A DNA stretch of 64,000 nt from Rutpela maculata (lineage: Eukaryota > Arthropoda > Insecta > Coleoptera > Cerambycidae): the NCBI GenBank assembly GCA_936432065.2, contig OW386293.2, forward strand, positions 63,014,265 to 63,078,264. Direction: 5' to 3'. A program made the position numbers and the translations under genes. The notes beneath the pieces are model-generated. The model did no database searches, had not been told where the DNA came from, and worked only from the letters and a program-made list of their open reading frames with translations. Shown here in pieces: positions 1 to 10,518 of this stretch (positions within the stretch are counted from its first letter, which is position 1; each line of letters opens with the position of its first letter).

Positions 1-2496
1 CTGGGGAGTTTTAAGTGGCGCACCCTGTATAGTGTAGTAAATCTGGTTATATAGCTTGTATCCCTTTACTAAATTGTGAAGAAAATTATGCAAACTATTT
101 TGATCAATTTGTTAAGTTATTAAACAATTTATGATAGCTTAAATAATAATGTATATATTTTAACAAAACTTTACGAAAACACGCTTCCAATGGAATGGAA
201 AATTTGAGGTCGATCCGATAAGTTTCAGAAGTATACTGCTTTAAACATGAACCGATGTGCTCAAAGTGCTGTCATTCAATCCGAAAGTCTGCCTCAAAGT
301 TGAGTTTACACTGTTAAAACCCAGCTATTTAAAATCAGATTTGTCTAATCCGCCAGAGATGGTGATTTGGGGACTATTGGAGTATTTCAACATAAGAGTA
401 TGCAGCATATAACTGCCCAAAAAAGGGGAATGAAAATGCAACTAGGAGTGAATGACTTCACGCAGCTTCTATATTCTTGATTAATTTTAAAGCCCCTAGA
501 GATCTTAGAATATCCTGATTTTTTGAATTTCGCTCTAAAATTAAGAGATTTTTTTACAAAATGTAATAAAAAAATATGCTAAATAAGCCCATTAAATCAT
601 CACACCAAATTTCAAGTGGAAATATTTATAACAACGCCAAAAAAACATTAACAAAGTCGAAAATTGAACCGTTCACTGTTTAAAGTGCATCAAGTCATAG
701 AACAATTTGTTTCAGAATGTAGATTTTTCTCCTACTTTTCAGTGGTGTTAACAAAATTTTTTTAAACTATTTAGAATCATTTTAAATTTTTTATAAAGAA
801 CGTTTTTTCTCAGAAGTAAACAATTAAAAATTATTAGAATACTTCAAAAGATCACAAAAAAAGAAACAATTTAAAAAAACGGGGTTTTCTAAGCCAATTG
901 GGAGCCGTGAAGCATGAAAAAAATGCATTTGTTAAATAATTGCCAAAAAATTGTTTTAAATAATTTTAAAATACCTACTTATTTATGCAACAAGTGTGTA
1001 AAGCAGTACTTTTTTCATGTATAAGTTGTAGACGAGTGCATCAATCTTGTGAGAAACTCATGATAAAAGTAGATACTTTAACGGTCATATAAACAAATTG
1101 TTAATTAACGCCACTGAAAAGTAAACAATCAACGATCCAATTTTCGAACTTGTTACTGTTTCTTAAGAAGCGTTTTTTGTATAAATATTAAATTATATTA
1201 TACTATTACATTCACCGAGAGCCATTTGATGTAAGAAAATGTACGGGGACCTTTACCAGAAGCATATTTTTAATAATGACGAATCTTAATTGTCTTAATT
1301 TATTGCAACAAAATTGACCATAAAGTTTCAGACAATTCTAGTTTTCTTCGTAGTTTTATAATGATCAAATTAATTTTTTTAATGGCGATACAAGCAATAT
1401 CATTAATCACAAGACAACAAGAAAAGGGGCTGCGCTTTTGATCAGAACCATCTAATCCTGTTTTTAACATGTTGAAACCGATTCTGATATTAAAAAAAAA
1501 TTATCAGTTTTTGGTTACCACTCCTATTATCCTCTAAAAAGGGGCAATGGTTTTGTCCTAAGGTTATGATCTAATTTTTCTGAAGTATTTTGACGTGCTT
1601 AAGCCAATTTTGGACAAAAGAAAAATTGCAGGAAAATATTAGCCTACTTTACACATACAAAACCTTGAAATATATGTACAATACAATAACGAACACAAAG
1701 TAGGTGCTATAAGATGTCGGTAAACAATAACCATACCTATGCATAGTACTTACTTCGCAAAAGCTTGTGATCTGGGTTTCTTTGAATTACAACTTCTTAC
1801 GCTGGATTCAGTTGAACTTAATAATGTGGAAGCAGCACCAACATACAGTTTTTGTGTAACAAAATCCATGTAATGATATAATTGTCTGTCGAGAATAACG
1901 ATTGCCCGTGAAATAATTCTAACCTATAAAAAGATTATGTTTCATTTAAATAAATATCTTTATAAAAACGGTACAACACAAACTTACTTCTGGGTCATTC
2001 ACTGGAAAATGGTGCTGCACCTTCAATATAGGTATGTACACCAAATTCGCAAACAAGAGGGCATGTTTATGTTTGCACCTAACCTCTACACTAATAAAAC
2101 GTTCAAACAAAATAATATTTAAAGAAGTCACAACGCTTTATGGTTCACAGTTCTGCATCAAAGTTATTAAAAGACATCATCCACAATTTTTCACAAAAGT
2201 GATCAAAAAACACAAACGTTAGGTTTTACATCATTTTACAATAGCGTGCTGCGTGAGCGTGACACACTGACGCGTTCCATGAGTTCGATGTCATAAAATG
2301 AAGTAGGTAAACATTTTTAAGTAAAATTATGTAGCAAATATGTAAACTTGTGTATAAGTAATTAAGTTAATATGTTGACTTAAATATGATATTATTTTAC
2401 GTATATGCTATGTAAAATTATGTAAAATATTTTATATAAAAATGTTCTATTAATCTTACCTCTCAGAGAGGTAAAGTTACATTAATGTTTACTGGG
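1..2496 (+). mobile_element. X3: 3' part of family-X non-coding element (cut by window start)
   Basis: This is the same sequence as 41252-43241 (same strand) and 44697-47217 (opposite strand), read directly by eye. The right terminus reads TTAATGTTTACTGGG and is followed by TA. Family X ends are CCCAG(C/T)AAACAT at both sides, with 2-bp target duplications in the two complete copies. Positions 1-27 are the right end of the embedded mariner-like MITE M. Compared with X1 this copy keeps about 500 extra bases (roughly 512-1020), so X1 is internally deleted. No reading frame longer than about 60 codons is conserved between copies, so the element is non-autonomous. Confidence 0.85.
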
Positions 2497-2514
2497 TAAG
2501 TAAATAATTAGAGA

Positions 2515-2780
2515 GAAATTCTAAAAAAAAAATTTTCAGTAAAAATTGCCAACTTAAATCTCGAATTTCCAACTTTCACCCAATTTTTACTAAGTTCCCC
2601 CGAAATAAAATTGATGAGCGGCGAGGAGAAAATCTAAAAAAATATCAAACTTTTACAAAGTTCCCGCTGAAATTAAAGGTGATGAACGGAGGGAGAAAAT
2701 GTAAAAAAAAAAATTCAATACGAATTGTCAACTTATGTCTCGAATTTCCAACTTTTGCCAAGTCTGACAAAGTTAATGGG
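2515..2780. repeat. degenerate tandem repeat, about three copies
   Basis: Three diverged units each begin with a GAGAAAAT(C/G)TAAAAAA-like stretch. They continue with CTCGAATTTCCAACTTT and an ACAAAGTTCCC-like tail. The units differ in length (about 70-115 bp). Function unknown. Confidence 0.55.
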
Positions 2781-3365
2781 TAATCTACCCCCCCCCCCAC
2801 CATACTCCCCTTCCTACGCCCCTGGGAATATACTTTCATTGAAAGATGAGATGAAAAAGTATACGTACAGGGTGAATACAATGCCCTGAAAGAAAAAAAC
2901 GCTGCCGAAGCAGTAGGCAGCGTTTCATCATATTTCCTTATAGTACAGTACCTAGAAGTAAGAAATATGTAAAAATTCAAAATAATCTCATATGTAATGA
3001 TAATCTTTCTTCATTGGATAATATTGTAGTAAAAGGTATTATTTTCAGTTTATATATAGTCCAGACACTTGCTCTTACCCTTATAAGGTGTGAAAGTTAC
3101 CGCTAAATTTTGATATTTAATATTTGGAAAAGAATTACTCATTTATTTTTGAGGCGTAGAATATTTATGTTTTTGGTATCGCTAATTACAAATCTAAAGT
3201 CAGAATTTAAAAATTTAAAATGGCCGCTCCAATATGGCGGATGGAAATTTGTTCTATAGCAAATGTTTTAAAATGACAAAAAAATTGAGCATCTAGGTGA
3301 TGGTATATATTGGCAAATATATGATAGGTTACAGGATGAGCCATCTAGACAATTAGTAGGTTAAG
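2781..3365. other. unassigned AT-rich stretch
   Basis: No gene is visible. It holds a poly-C run near 2790 and a short hairpin at 2897-2925 (stem AAACGCTGCC, 9-nt loop). The hairpin resembles a bacterial terminator, but nothing around it supports that in this eukaryotic context. Confidence 0.4.
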
Positions 3366-3398
3366 CACCCACTGGTTTTATCATAAAACCAGTGGGTG
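3366..3398. repeat. tiny perfect hairpin, 33 bp
   Basis: The stem CACCCACTGGTTTTA pairs perfectly with 3384-3398 around a 3-nt loop. It abuts the 8-bp target duplication of the hAT element to its right. No direct repeat flanks it, unlike the two tiny hairpins at 39161 and 44236. Confidence 0.7.
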
Positions 3399-3940
3399 AT
3401 TAAAACCAGGGCCGTACCGAAGCCTACTACTTTGGGGGGGGGGGGGGAGAAGATGAAAAAAAACCAACTCATACCTTTACATTGCATAATTTCAATAAAA
3501 TAAAAACTTTTATATGAGAACAGCTACCAAAACTAAAAAATTTAAATCGAATTCAAATTCACTATATACAATGTACAGGGTGCTCTAACTAAGACGGAAC
3601 AAGGCCATTTTTCCGGCGATAGAAATATTTATAAAAAAAAAACTAAAATTACTATTTGATGTATTTTTTCCAAAAGTTATAATAAAAAAATGAATATAAG
3701 ATATGCTATTTCATGGTTCAGACTTCACGTAGCTGAAAAAATTCCCTGAATTTTGCAGGTTTTCCATGACAAAAGAAAATGTTTTTCAATAATCAATAAT
3801 AATGATTATTAATATGTTAAAGGTGATTTTAGATAATCAAATAATTTTTGCTTTAATTTTCGATTTTATTGAAAAAAATAATTTGTTTTATAAAATCGTC
3901 ATTAAGCGAATGAATATAAGGTTGCAATTTAAAAATAATA

Positions 3941-4670
3941 CAGGTACACAAAATAAAAAAAATGTCGAAACCTACATGTATTTTGGGGCGCTGAAACCGA
4001 AAATTACAATAAAAAAAGATTTTAACTATCCAATTTTCCCCTAGCATCCCCTTACAACCCTCCCGGGGGATTGAAATTCCACTTGTTCTAAACATTTGAC
4101 AAGTAGATTTTTTGGTGCGCTGAAACCGAATATGACGATAAAAACTGATTTGAACCACCCAGTCACCTCCTAGCACCCCCTACAAACCCCAGAAGGGGTT
4201 GAAATTCTACTTATTCTAAACATTTGAAAAATATGTTTAATCTCAGGTTGTTTGGTGCTCTGAAACCGAATATGACGATAAAAAGCTGATTTGTCACACC
4301 CTAGCACCCCCTTACATTTTTTATCGTCATATTCGGTTTCAGCGCACCAAAAAACATGAGAATAAACATACTTTTAAAATGTTTAGAATAAGTGGAATTT
4401 CAACCTCTCCTGGGGTTTGTAGGGAGTGCTAGGGAGTGACTGGGTGGTGCAAATTAGTTTTTATCGTCATATTCGATTTCAGCGCACCAAAAAACCTGCT
4501 TTTTAAATTTCTAGAACAATTTGAATTTCAATCCCACCAGGAGGGTTGTAAGGGGGTGTTAGGGGAAAATTGGATAGTTAAAACCTTTTTTTATTGTCAT
4601 ATTCGGTTTCAGCGTCCCAAAATACATGGGGGTAGGGGGGTCTACCCACTTTTTTTATTTTGTGCGCCTG
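3941..4670. repeat. foldback F: palindrome with triplicated subunits
   Basis: The left half (3941-4316) and right half (4317-4670) are near-complete reverse complements, with termini CAGGTACACAAAAT and ATTTTGTGCGCCTG. Within the left arm a unit of about 133 bp recurs at 3984, 4110 and 4247, with core GCTGAAACCGAATATGACG. The inverted counterparts lie in the right arm. Short reading frames here are by-products of the repeats. Confidence 0.85.
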
Positions 4671-5159
4671 TGTAATTTATAACAGTAGGAACTCGTAAGT
4701 AGTTTATTGTTTTTCATATTGACTCAAAATTCCATGATTTTTGCAAAATATTTAAAATTTGCTGAGATTTCCATGATTTTCTTAGGATTTTTAAAATTCC
4801 CTGAATTTTCCACTCTCTTCAGGTTTTCCACATGAGCCCGAACCCTGTATTTTTGTGTCATAACTCTTTTGTTTTCAATTTATTTGTTTTCGTATGATAA
4901 TTTTTGGTTTCTGCGGAAAAAAATATATCGAATGGCTTTTTTGGTTTTCAACATAACATTTGAATCATTTGAAAAATGGCCTAGTTCAATCTTTGTTGGA
5001 TCATCATGTACCTAAACCTAATACTTACTTACTACTTAAAAGAAATTTAAAAAATCCTTGGTTTAATAAACTAAAAAAATAAGAACTGTTAAACAAAAAT
5101 AGGTCTTTGATCATATTATAAATTTTAAAAAATTAGCCTAGGAAAGTAAAGAAAAAAAG

Positions 5160-5530
5160 TAATAATAATAAACTTTATTGTCCAAAGGACCATAGAGTAA
5201 CATGATGTGGGACACGTCGAAATGATTGACCAAAGTCGTCAATACAATAAAACATTACAATAGGTGAAAACAGAAAAAAGTTCCGTAAATAGCAAGTTAG
5301 ACTTTGTTGTCTAATATCACAATATCAAAACACTACCAAACAAAACTAATAGGTATGTATACCTGATAATATTATATTAGATGAGTAGTAGAAACACATA
5401 GATTCCATTTAAAAATCATTGCTAGTTCTAGTATTTCTAGATGTATAATAAATTAATATTAAAAATAAGGATTCCATGTCGTCTAAGGGAAACTTTGCTT
5501 CCCAAGCTTCAATGGAAAATACACTACTGA
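5160..5530 (-). mobile_element. possible 3' end of a non-LTR retroelement
   Basis: On the minus strand the segment ends with an AATAAA-like signal followed by an (ATT)n tail (plus strand AATAATAATAAACTTTATTG at 5160). That is the usual form of a non-LTR 3' end. The 5' limit is not visible and no coding sequence is recognised. Confidence 0.35.
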
Positions 5531-5774
5531 TAAAATAAAATATTTACAATCGCTTAATAATAATTATTGTGTTAATTTCGCGATTGTCGGAGTTAGTGTA
5601 AAATTCAAATTATATATTTGTATGTGATGATTAGTTAGATTTTGCCAACGCCAACTGCGTTATTTGGAACCAACTGCCCAAACTTGGGGGGGGAGGCTCT
5701 CCCCCCTACCCCCCCCCCCTGGGCCCGGCCCTGATTAAAACCTATTAAATAGATAGCATTAGTTATTTACGTAA

Positions 5775-5895
5775 CCAGTTATGAAAACAGTAATTTTACA
5801 CAACGAATGTAATATTTGCCAAAACGAGCGATCGAAGCGAGCGAGTTTTGCAAATTACATGAGTGAAGTAAAATTACTGTTTTTATAACATGTTA
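5775..5895. repeat. palindromic segment
   Basis: AACAGTAATTTTAC near 5786 pairs with GTAAAATTACTG near 5868. An inner arm AAAACGAGCGATCGAAGC pairs imperfectly with its neighbour GCGAGCGAGTTTT. It is probably the end or centre of an old MITE. Confidence 0.5.
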
Positions 5896-5909
5896 AGTAC
5901 AAAATTTTA

Positions 5910-6377
5910 TCTAATCCCGCTCTAAATTAGAAAAGAAATAACAATTTATTTTGATACTATTTTGCGGTTTCCATCATAGCTACGCTTGCAGCCGTACAAA
6001 TAAATTCTGTGTTATCGCTTTACCTGAGCGTTAGTACGGATTGACATTTGTATAAACAAATCTTACTTGTCAATCTGCTGAAATTTTTGAAGTAAATTAA
6101 GTCGAAAATAGTTGATCCAGATATGTATATTCCATCTGATATAGAAAAATTGATTAATTTAGCAGTAAATTCTATAATACCTGGTAAATAAAAAAGCAGC
6201 CATGAAGAAGTATTTAACAAATTTGAAAATTGGTGTCAACAAATAGGTTCAATAATCAGTTACGTCATTTTTTTTTTACATAACTAGTTATATAATGAAA
6301 CTGACAGTTATGAAAAATGTGACGTTTCGTAACGTCAAAAATGCATTTAAATTTTGACTTTTCATAACGGGATTAGA
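5910..6377. mobile_element. candidate MITE with TCTAATCCCG ends
   Basis: TCTAATCCCG at 5910-5919 is the reverse complement of CGGGATTAGA at 6368-6377. The inner sequence has GTTATGAAAA-type motifs in both orientations. The right end coincides with the insertion site of the hAT MITE that follows. No target duplication could be assigned. Confidence 0.4.
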
Positions 6378-6378
6378 T

Positions 6379-6787
6379 TAGTGTTAGGCGAATTCGAATT
6401 AAAATACTCGGTTAATCCGAGTATCAAAATACTCGCTTGATTCCGAGTATTAAAATTTCATCCGAATAAAATATACTCGGATTAATTTTAAGTACAAAAC
6501 AAAAAACGACTGTCAATCGTGCATTTGGATAATAAAATGTTTTTTAGATCCCCCCCCCCCCCTGCTCATCGATTCAACGATTCTGAGATCTGGGGAGAAA
6601 AATTACTAACATTAGTGTCACTTGCATTTGCTTTAACCACGATCAGAATGATTGAAAAATCGCGATATCATATCACTAATACCTATAGTGAAAATTTAAT
6701 TCGACATCGGATGATTAATCCGAATATTCTTGTCATCCGATTTCGTGTAATCCGAGTACCGAAATCATCCGAATATCTGCATCACTA
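6379..6787. mobile_element. hAT-type MITE, 409 bp
   Basis: Both ends start TAGTG(T/A)T when read inwards, with ATTCG inside. GATTAGAT occurs at 6371-6378 and again at 6788-6795, an exact 8-bp target duplication. The interior is full of ACTCGGATTAA and TCCGAGTAT motifs in both orientations. A poly-C run lies at 6551. There is no transposase; an 89-codon frame inside it is fortuitous. Confidence 0.85.
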
Positions 6788-6891
6788 GATTAGATAAAAA
6801 ATATTTATGCTATCTCGGCCCAGCCACAGAATAATGATCTTTAACATGATTGTTGCAAATGGTAAGCAAACAAATTATGCATTAATATAAA

Positions 6892-7650
6892 TATAGATGA
6901 GTAGAAAAACGTTAAAAAAACGTCGTCATCTACCATTAATTTCACCTGTAGATTTAGGATGCCTGCATTTTAATAAGTTGAAAGCATCAATCATTTTAAC
7001 GTTGTATAAAAACGCTTTTTTTTCTTTAAATAAAATTACTGTATTATATTAATGCAATAAAACACGTTAAATTTTTTCGTTTCACAAACGTTACATTTAG
7101 CGGGTTGTTAAAAGTTCTCATTTTATGAACATGTATTATACGTTAATATATCAGTAAAATACGTTCTGATCAAAACGTTTTATTTCAGTAATCCCTTCCA
7201 TTACTGGTTGAGAATGTGTGTAAGAGTAACGTATTTTATAGGTTTTATTTAAATATAATATTTTACAACCGAATTTTATGCGTTGATATAGATTCGTAGA
7301 AAAACGTTTAAAACACGTAACCTTCTACCATCTATTTCACCTATGGATTTAAAATTACCTTGCATTTAGTAAGTTGGAAACAACAGTTATTTTAACGTTG
7401 TAAAAAATACGTTTTATTTTTCTTTAAATAAAACGGTTGAATCGCCGTATTAAATATATGCAATAAAAAATATTAAACTGGTTCGTTTCGCAAACGTTAA
7501 AACTCCTTACATTATAAACGTGTTTTATACGTTATTACATATTTGTGAAAAAAACGAACTTACTAAAACGTTTCATTCCAGTATTTTCTTCTACTAGTGG
7601 TTAAAATTGCGTGTAGTAGTAATGTATTTTAATCATATTTAATAGATTAG
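6892..7650. repeat. tandem duplication of an AACGTT-rich unit (~395 bp)
   Basis: GTAGAAAAACGTT at 6900 recurs at 7295, followed in both by a TCTACCAT(T/C)-ATTTCACCT block, an AAGTTG block, ATTTTAACGTTGTA and TTTCTTTAAATAAAA. The sequence is dense in AACGTT and AAACGTTT, as is 13200-13344. It may be the remains of one larger element. Confidence 0.6.
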
Positions 7651-8254
7651 TAAGCGTAAAATAATAGCAAAGAAAATCAATCTAATCAACGTAAGCTAGG
7701 CTTAAAATTTATTTAAATTTCTAACTTTTATAATGCAACAAACAAGAACGAGAACAAATAAAATATAAAAGAAAAAAAAAACAAAATTTCACTCCAAATA
7801 CAAGTCTTACACACATCTAATAACACAAATCAAAATTCGAGATGATTATTCATAGTTTTTTTACTTCAAAACATTCTGTGAGCAGTGTTAATGTTGTTGC
7901 AGTGGGAAAAAATTTAATTTTCATATGAATATATTGGTTCATTATTTAAATTTTTAATATTTTTTTTTACAATTTTTTGAGTATATTATATCATTAATAA
8001 AAATTGACCGAGTCATTTAAAAATTTGCCTCGACAAATGTGTGGGGAATTTAATTACCTTCAATTTAAAAAAAAAATATCCCGATCCGATGGATATTAGG
8101 GTTTCTAGATATTTTTGAACAGTAAAATCCGGAATTTTCCCCACAGTGAGGCGGTCTAGGTGGCGCGATGTGTAAATTAGATACAGTGTAAAATATCCTT
8201 AAAAAATGCCCTGAACATACGTGTGCCCATTGGGTATTAAATGGACTACTAATC
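7651..8254. other. unassigned AT-rich stretch
   Basis: Mainly A- and T-runs, with no gene, repeat pair or RNA signature that I can support. It ends abruptly where GC content rises at about 8255. Confidence 0.4.
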
Positions 8255-8258
8255 AACG

Positions 8259-8780
8259 CTACCCATACAGCTGTCTTCGGCGGGGGGAAAACGTAGGGGG
8301 GTGTTCTCGGTTCGATGGTGAGAGCGCCGGGGTGAGCCTCCGCAATTCTGCGCTCCCGACGTCCCGACGCACCTGGCTGTGCATTTCTTGAGGCGGCGTG
8401 TCGCTGTGGCCCGAAGACGATGCCGTTTCACGCCCCTTGCCAAAGCTTACACCTTTCGGCATCTGCATTTCTCCAGCTTGGCCCTGGCCTGTGCTTCCTT
8501 GTGCACTGTGGCGAGAGAGAGCTGGCCTCGCCGTGTGGGTCAGGCTTCCATGCCTCCCAGATCGCCCGACGCGTGCTTCTGGTTCCCTGTCCTGGACGTC
8601 AAGTCCGGAGTTTGTTGTTGACATGTGTTGCCTCCTGAGTGGGCTCGTCACTACAGTAGTTTGAGGGCTTGGTGTCAAGTCGCGGAAAAAGAATCGAAGG
8701 GCTGGATCTTCCTGTAGATTTTGCCAATCTCTTCTTACGTGAATTGGGGCTGTGTCCGTGCTGCTGCTCGCGCGCGACAT
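8259..8780 (-). CDS. unrecognised 173-residue open frame, possibly a gag-like N-terminus
   Basis: The product starts MSRASSSTDT and is hydrophilic, rich in Ser, Arg, Pro and Gln, with no zinc knuckle, membrane segment or known motif. It is the longest frame in the GC-rich block. It follows promoter-like and leader-like sequence on the same strand, and that is the only reason to think it real. It ends in a stop shortly before the GC-rich block ends, so it may be a truncated longer protein. Three shorter frames on the opposite strand are shadows of its composition. Confidence 0.3.
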   Translation of the reverse strand: MSRASSSTDTAPIHVRRDWQNLQEDPALRFFFRDLTPSPQTTVVTSPLRRQHMSTTNSGLDVQDREPEARVGRSGRHGSLTHTARPALSRHSAQGSTGQGQAGEMQMPKGVSFGKGRETASSSGHSDTPPQEMHSQVRRDVGSAELRRLTPALSPSNREHPPTFSPRRRQLYG

Positions 8781-8817
8781 GATGAAACGCGGCCCGCACT
8801 TGGAAACTGAAGCCGAG

Positions 8818-8925
8818 AAAAATTCGAAAGTGACACGAAATTTTCAAAGTCCGCTGAAAATTGTCTTTGCACAATTCGAAAGTACCACGAAATTTGTCTC
8901 TGATAAAATTCGAAAGTACGTCGAA
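8818..8925. repeat. short tandem repeat in the leader
   Basis: AATTCGAAAGT followed by a short spacer and ACGAAATTT or a similar tail recurs three times (8821, 8874, 8908). It lies between the triplicated leader repeat and the minus-strand open frame. Confidence 0.6.
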
Positions 8926-9064
8926 GATTGTCTTGGTGGCTGCGAGGAAAGTTAATTCTCTCGCACCCCGCGAGATTGATGTTGTGAGACTAGTCCTGAT
9001 GCATATGAGTGCTTGTACTCATAAACAACGAAGCGTAGTTGAAATGAAATTGTTTGTTTGAAAA

Positions 9065-9210
9065 CGTCCGAGGCAGCGCTGAATGTCTGGCCCCCAACGG
9101 AAACATGAGTTGAGCGCTCGAAGCGGTGCTGAATTTCTGGCCCCCAACGGAAACGTAATTTGTGAACGTCCGAGGCGGTGCTGAATTTCTGGCCCCCAAC
9201 GGAAACGCGT
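9065..9210 (-). repeat. three tandem copies of a ~57-bp leader repeat
   Basis: The plus-strand core CTGGCCCCCAACGGAAAC occurs at about 9089, 9138 and 9190. Each copy is preceded by a GCGCTGAAT- or GGTGCTGAAT-type stretch. On the minus strand the core reads TTGGGGGCCAG. A TGG-starting string of this kind just after an LTR would suit a tRNA primer-binding site, but three copies and no LTR boundary make that only a guess. Confidence 0.6.
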
Positions 9211-9239
9211 TTTGAGGTGACCCGAAAAAATTTATTTTC

Positions 9240-9850
9240 TTTAATAATGATTTCGGCGCCGTGTGCACCTGGGGGATGCCTTCTGCGTTCGTCAGAACGG
9301 AAAAATCACTTCACAAAAGTTTACATTTTTTCGAAATACAAAAGTTACAGACTTATTGGTGAATTATTAGTGGTGCATTTGGGAAAGACGGCTTGTGCTA
9401 CTTGTTACGCGAGTCAACTTCAACGAGGCACCTGGAGGCCTGGTGAATGCAAGTTAATGAGTAGCCGGCGCGGCACAAGCGATCCCCCTTTGCTGCAGGG
9501 CTGGAACTCGGCAACTTGGCTGTAAAAAATGTACAAGAATAAAGTCACTTCTGCTCAGCTGGATGGCTTCTCCGTAGCTTAATGTCTATGCACTGGCTCT
9601 ACGTTACTAGAGGACTCCCTAGAAGAGGGCTAGCAAAGTAAGAAAGTCTTCTGTCCTGATCTGAACCTCAGCAGAGAGTTCAATTGGCAAGAATGTCACT
9701 AAGTGCAGGCAGGCGGATGGCCCTGACCTAGATCAATGTTTTTTGGTTTGAACCTCCTCGGAGAGTTCAATGCACTGACTGTCTAATCAGCTGGGGCTGC
9801 AGGCTGATGGCCCCGCTACCCAGGTTAAAGTTTGTGGTGGTTCTTTACCT
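9240..9850. other. GC-richer non-coding part of the retroelement-like block
   Basis: It holds an imperfect duplication of about 105 bp (GAACCTC-AGAGAGTTCAAT near 9664 and GAACCTCCTCGGAGAGTTC near 9750, each followed by a GGATGGCCC or TGATGGCCC block). No coding signal is visible. Confidence 0.4.
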
Positions 9851-9930
9851 TTGAGTCCGGTGTAGAAGCACTTTTATTTAAACACTGTGGGAAATAAATG
9901 AGACGTTGCGAGGCCTTATGCTCGTTTAGA

Positions 9931-9943
9931 ATTTTATTTATTT
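9931..9943 (-). promoter_or_regulatory. tandem polyadenylation signals
   Basis: On the minus strand AATAAATAAAAT gives two overlapping AATAAA hexamers, about 490 nt downstream of the candidate initiator at 10427. That spacing would suit an R region in an LTR. Confidence 0.4.
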
Positions 9944-10309
9944 CTTGTACAGCTTGTCCTCCTTGGAGCTGAGGGGGTTTGAGCCCAGCTCTGGTAGGAT
10001 AGGAAAGAGAGAGGATTCACTCATTCATTAAGACACTCGAATTTCGAATAATACCTTATATTAATTAATATCACCTGGTAAGGTAGCCAAACTTCCCTAA
10101 CTCGCGATTCGCGTGGTTTAGAAAATAATTAATTAATCAGTACTTGTCATTCGCAAATTGTCGTTGTCTAGCTGTAGAAGCTGCGTGTTTGAAGAGTTCA
10201 TCAGTATGCAATGATTATAGAAATGTTGTTGTAGGAGCTCCCTCGGTGGTGAAAATGAATATGGGCCCGCTGGGGTTACCGCTGTGGGCTCCCTCGGTGG
10301 CAGAAAGAA

Positions 10310-10430
10310 AAATGATCGAGCCTCGAAGTGACGTGGAGAGTGCACCGCGAATGACTGATGTTGAAATTACAGTCTAAGGTTGTTGATCGAGCCACGAAGT
10401 GACGCGGATGGTGCACTGCGAATGACTGAT
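10310..10430 (-). repeat. 71-bp tandem duplication over the initiator
   Basis: GATCGAGCC-CGAAGTGACG and a GTGCAC-GCGAATGACTGAT block occur twice (10315 and 10386). Both copies contain the minus-strand TCAGTCATTCGC. The duplication therefore doubles the putative start site but not the TATA box. Confidence 0.65.
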
Positions 10431-10493
10431 AGCGTCACCAGTGTCACAAATATATTTATACTATGCCGGGGAGAAATGCAGCAATTTGATTGG
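10425..10493 (-). promoter_or_regulatory. minus-strand RNA polymerase II promoter (CCAAT, TATA, Inr)
   Basis: Minus-strand CCAATC lies at 10493-10488, TATAAATATA at 10460-10451 and TCAGT at 10429-10425. The A of the initiator lies 33 nt downstream of the first T of the TATA box, a normal spacing, and TCAGT is the arthropod initiator consensus. The direction matches the 173-codon frame and leader on the minus strand. Confidence 0.5.
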
Positions 10494-10518
10494 CTGGCTT
10501 ATTTTCAGCCGGACTATA

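Larger units (their letters stand above)
3407..5733. mobile_element. hAT-type non-autonomous element
   Basis: The left end is CAGGGCCGTACCGAAG and the right end CCTGGGCCCGGCCCTG, so the terminal inverted repeat is CAGGGCCG with a diverged continuation. ATTAAAAC is found exactly at 3399-3406 and 5734-5741, an 8-bp target duplication typical of hAT transposases. The poly-G run near 3425 and poly-C run near 5705 sit symmetrically inside the ends. The interior contains foldback F (3941-4670) and a possible retroelement tail (5160-5530). No transposase frame is visible, so it must have been moved in trans. Confidence 0.85.
8255..10513 (-). mobile_element. GC-rich fragment: probable promoter, leader and start of a retroelement
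   Basis: Read on the minus strand, this block begins with a CCAAT box, a TATA box and a TCAGT initiator near 10427. AATAAA signals follow near 9935. Three tandem leader repeats come next (9067-9210), and then an open frame of 173 codons (8780-8259). This order resembles an LTR, then an untranslated leader, then the start of a gag-like gene. The base composition differs sharply from the neighbours. The block stops abruptly at about 8255, so most of the element is missing. I could not find an LTR pair or recognise a protein domain. Confidence 0.4.

Noticed and set aside
2897..2925. Rho-independent terminator
   Set aside because: GC hairpin without a T-run in the right place and in a eukaryotic, gene-free stretch.
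3366..3398. Third micro-hairpin insertion
   Set aside because: Perfect hairpin, but its flanks (AGGTTAAG and ATTAAAAC) are not a direct repeat, and the right one belongs to the hAT element; kept only as a hairpin.
8379..8664. Plus-strand 72-88-codon frames in the GC-rich block
   Set aside because: Three overlapping frames against the direction of the promoter and leader signals; shadows of the minus-strand frame.
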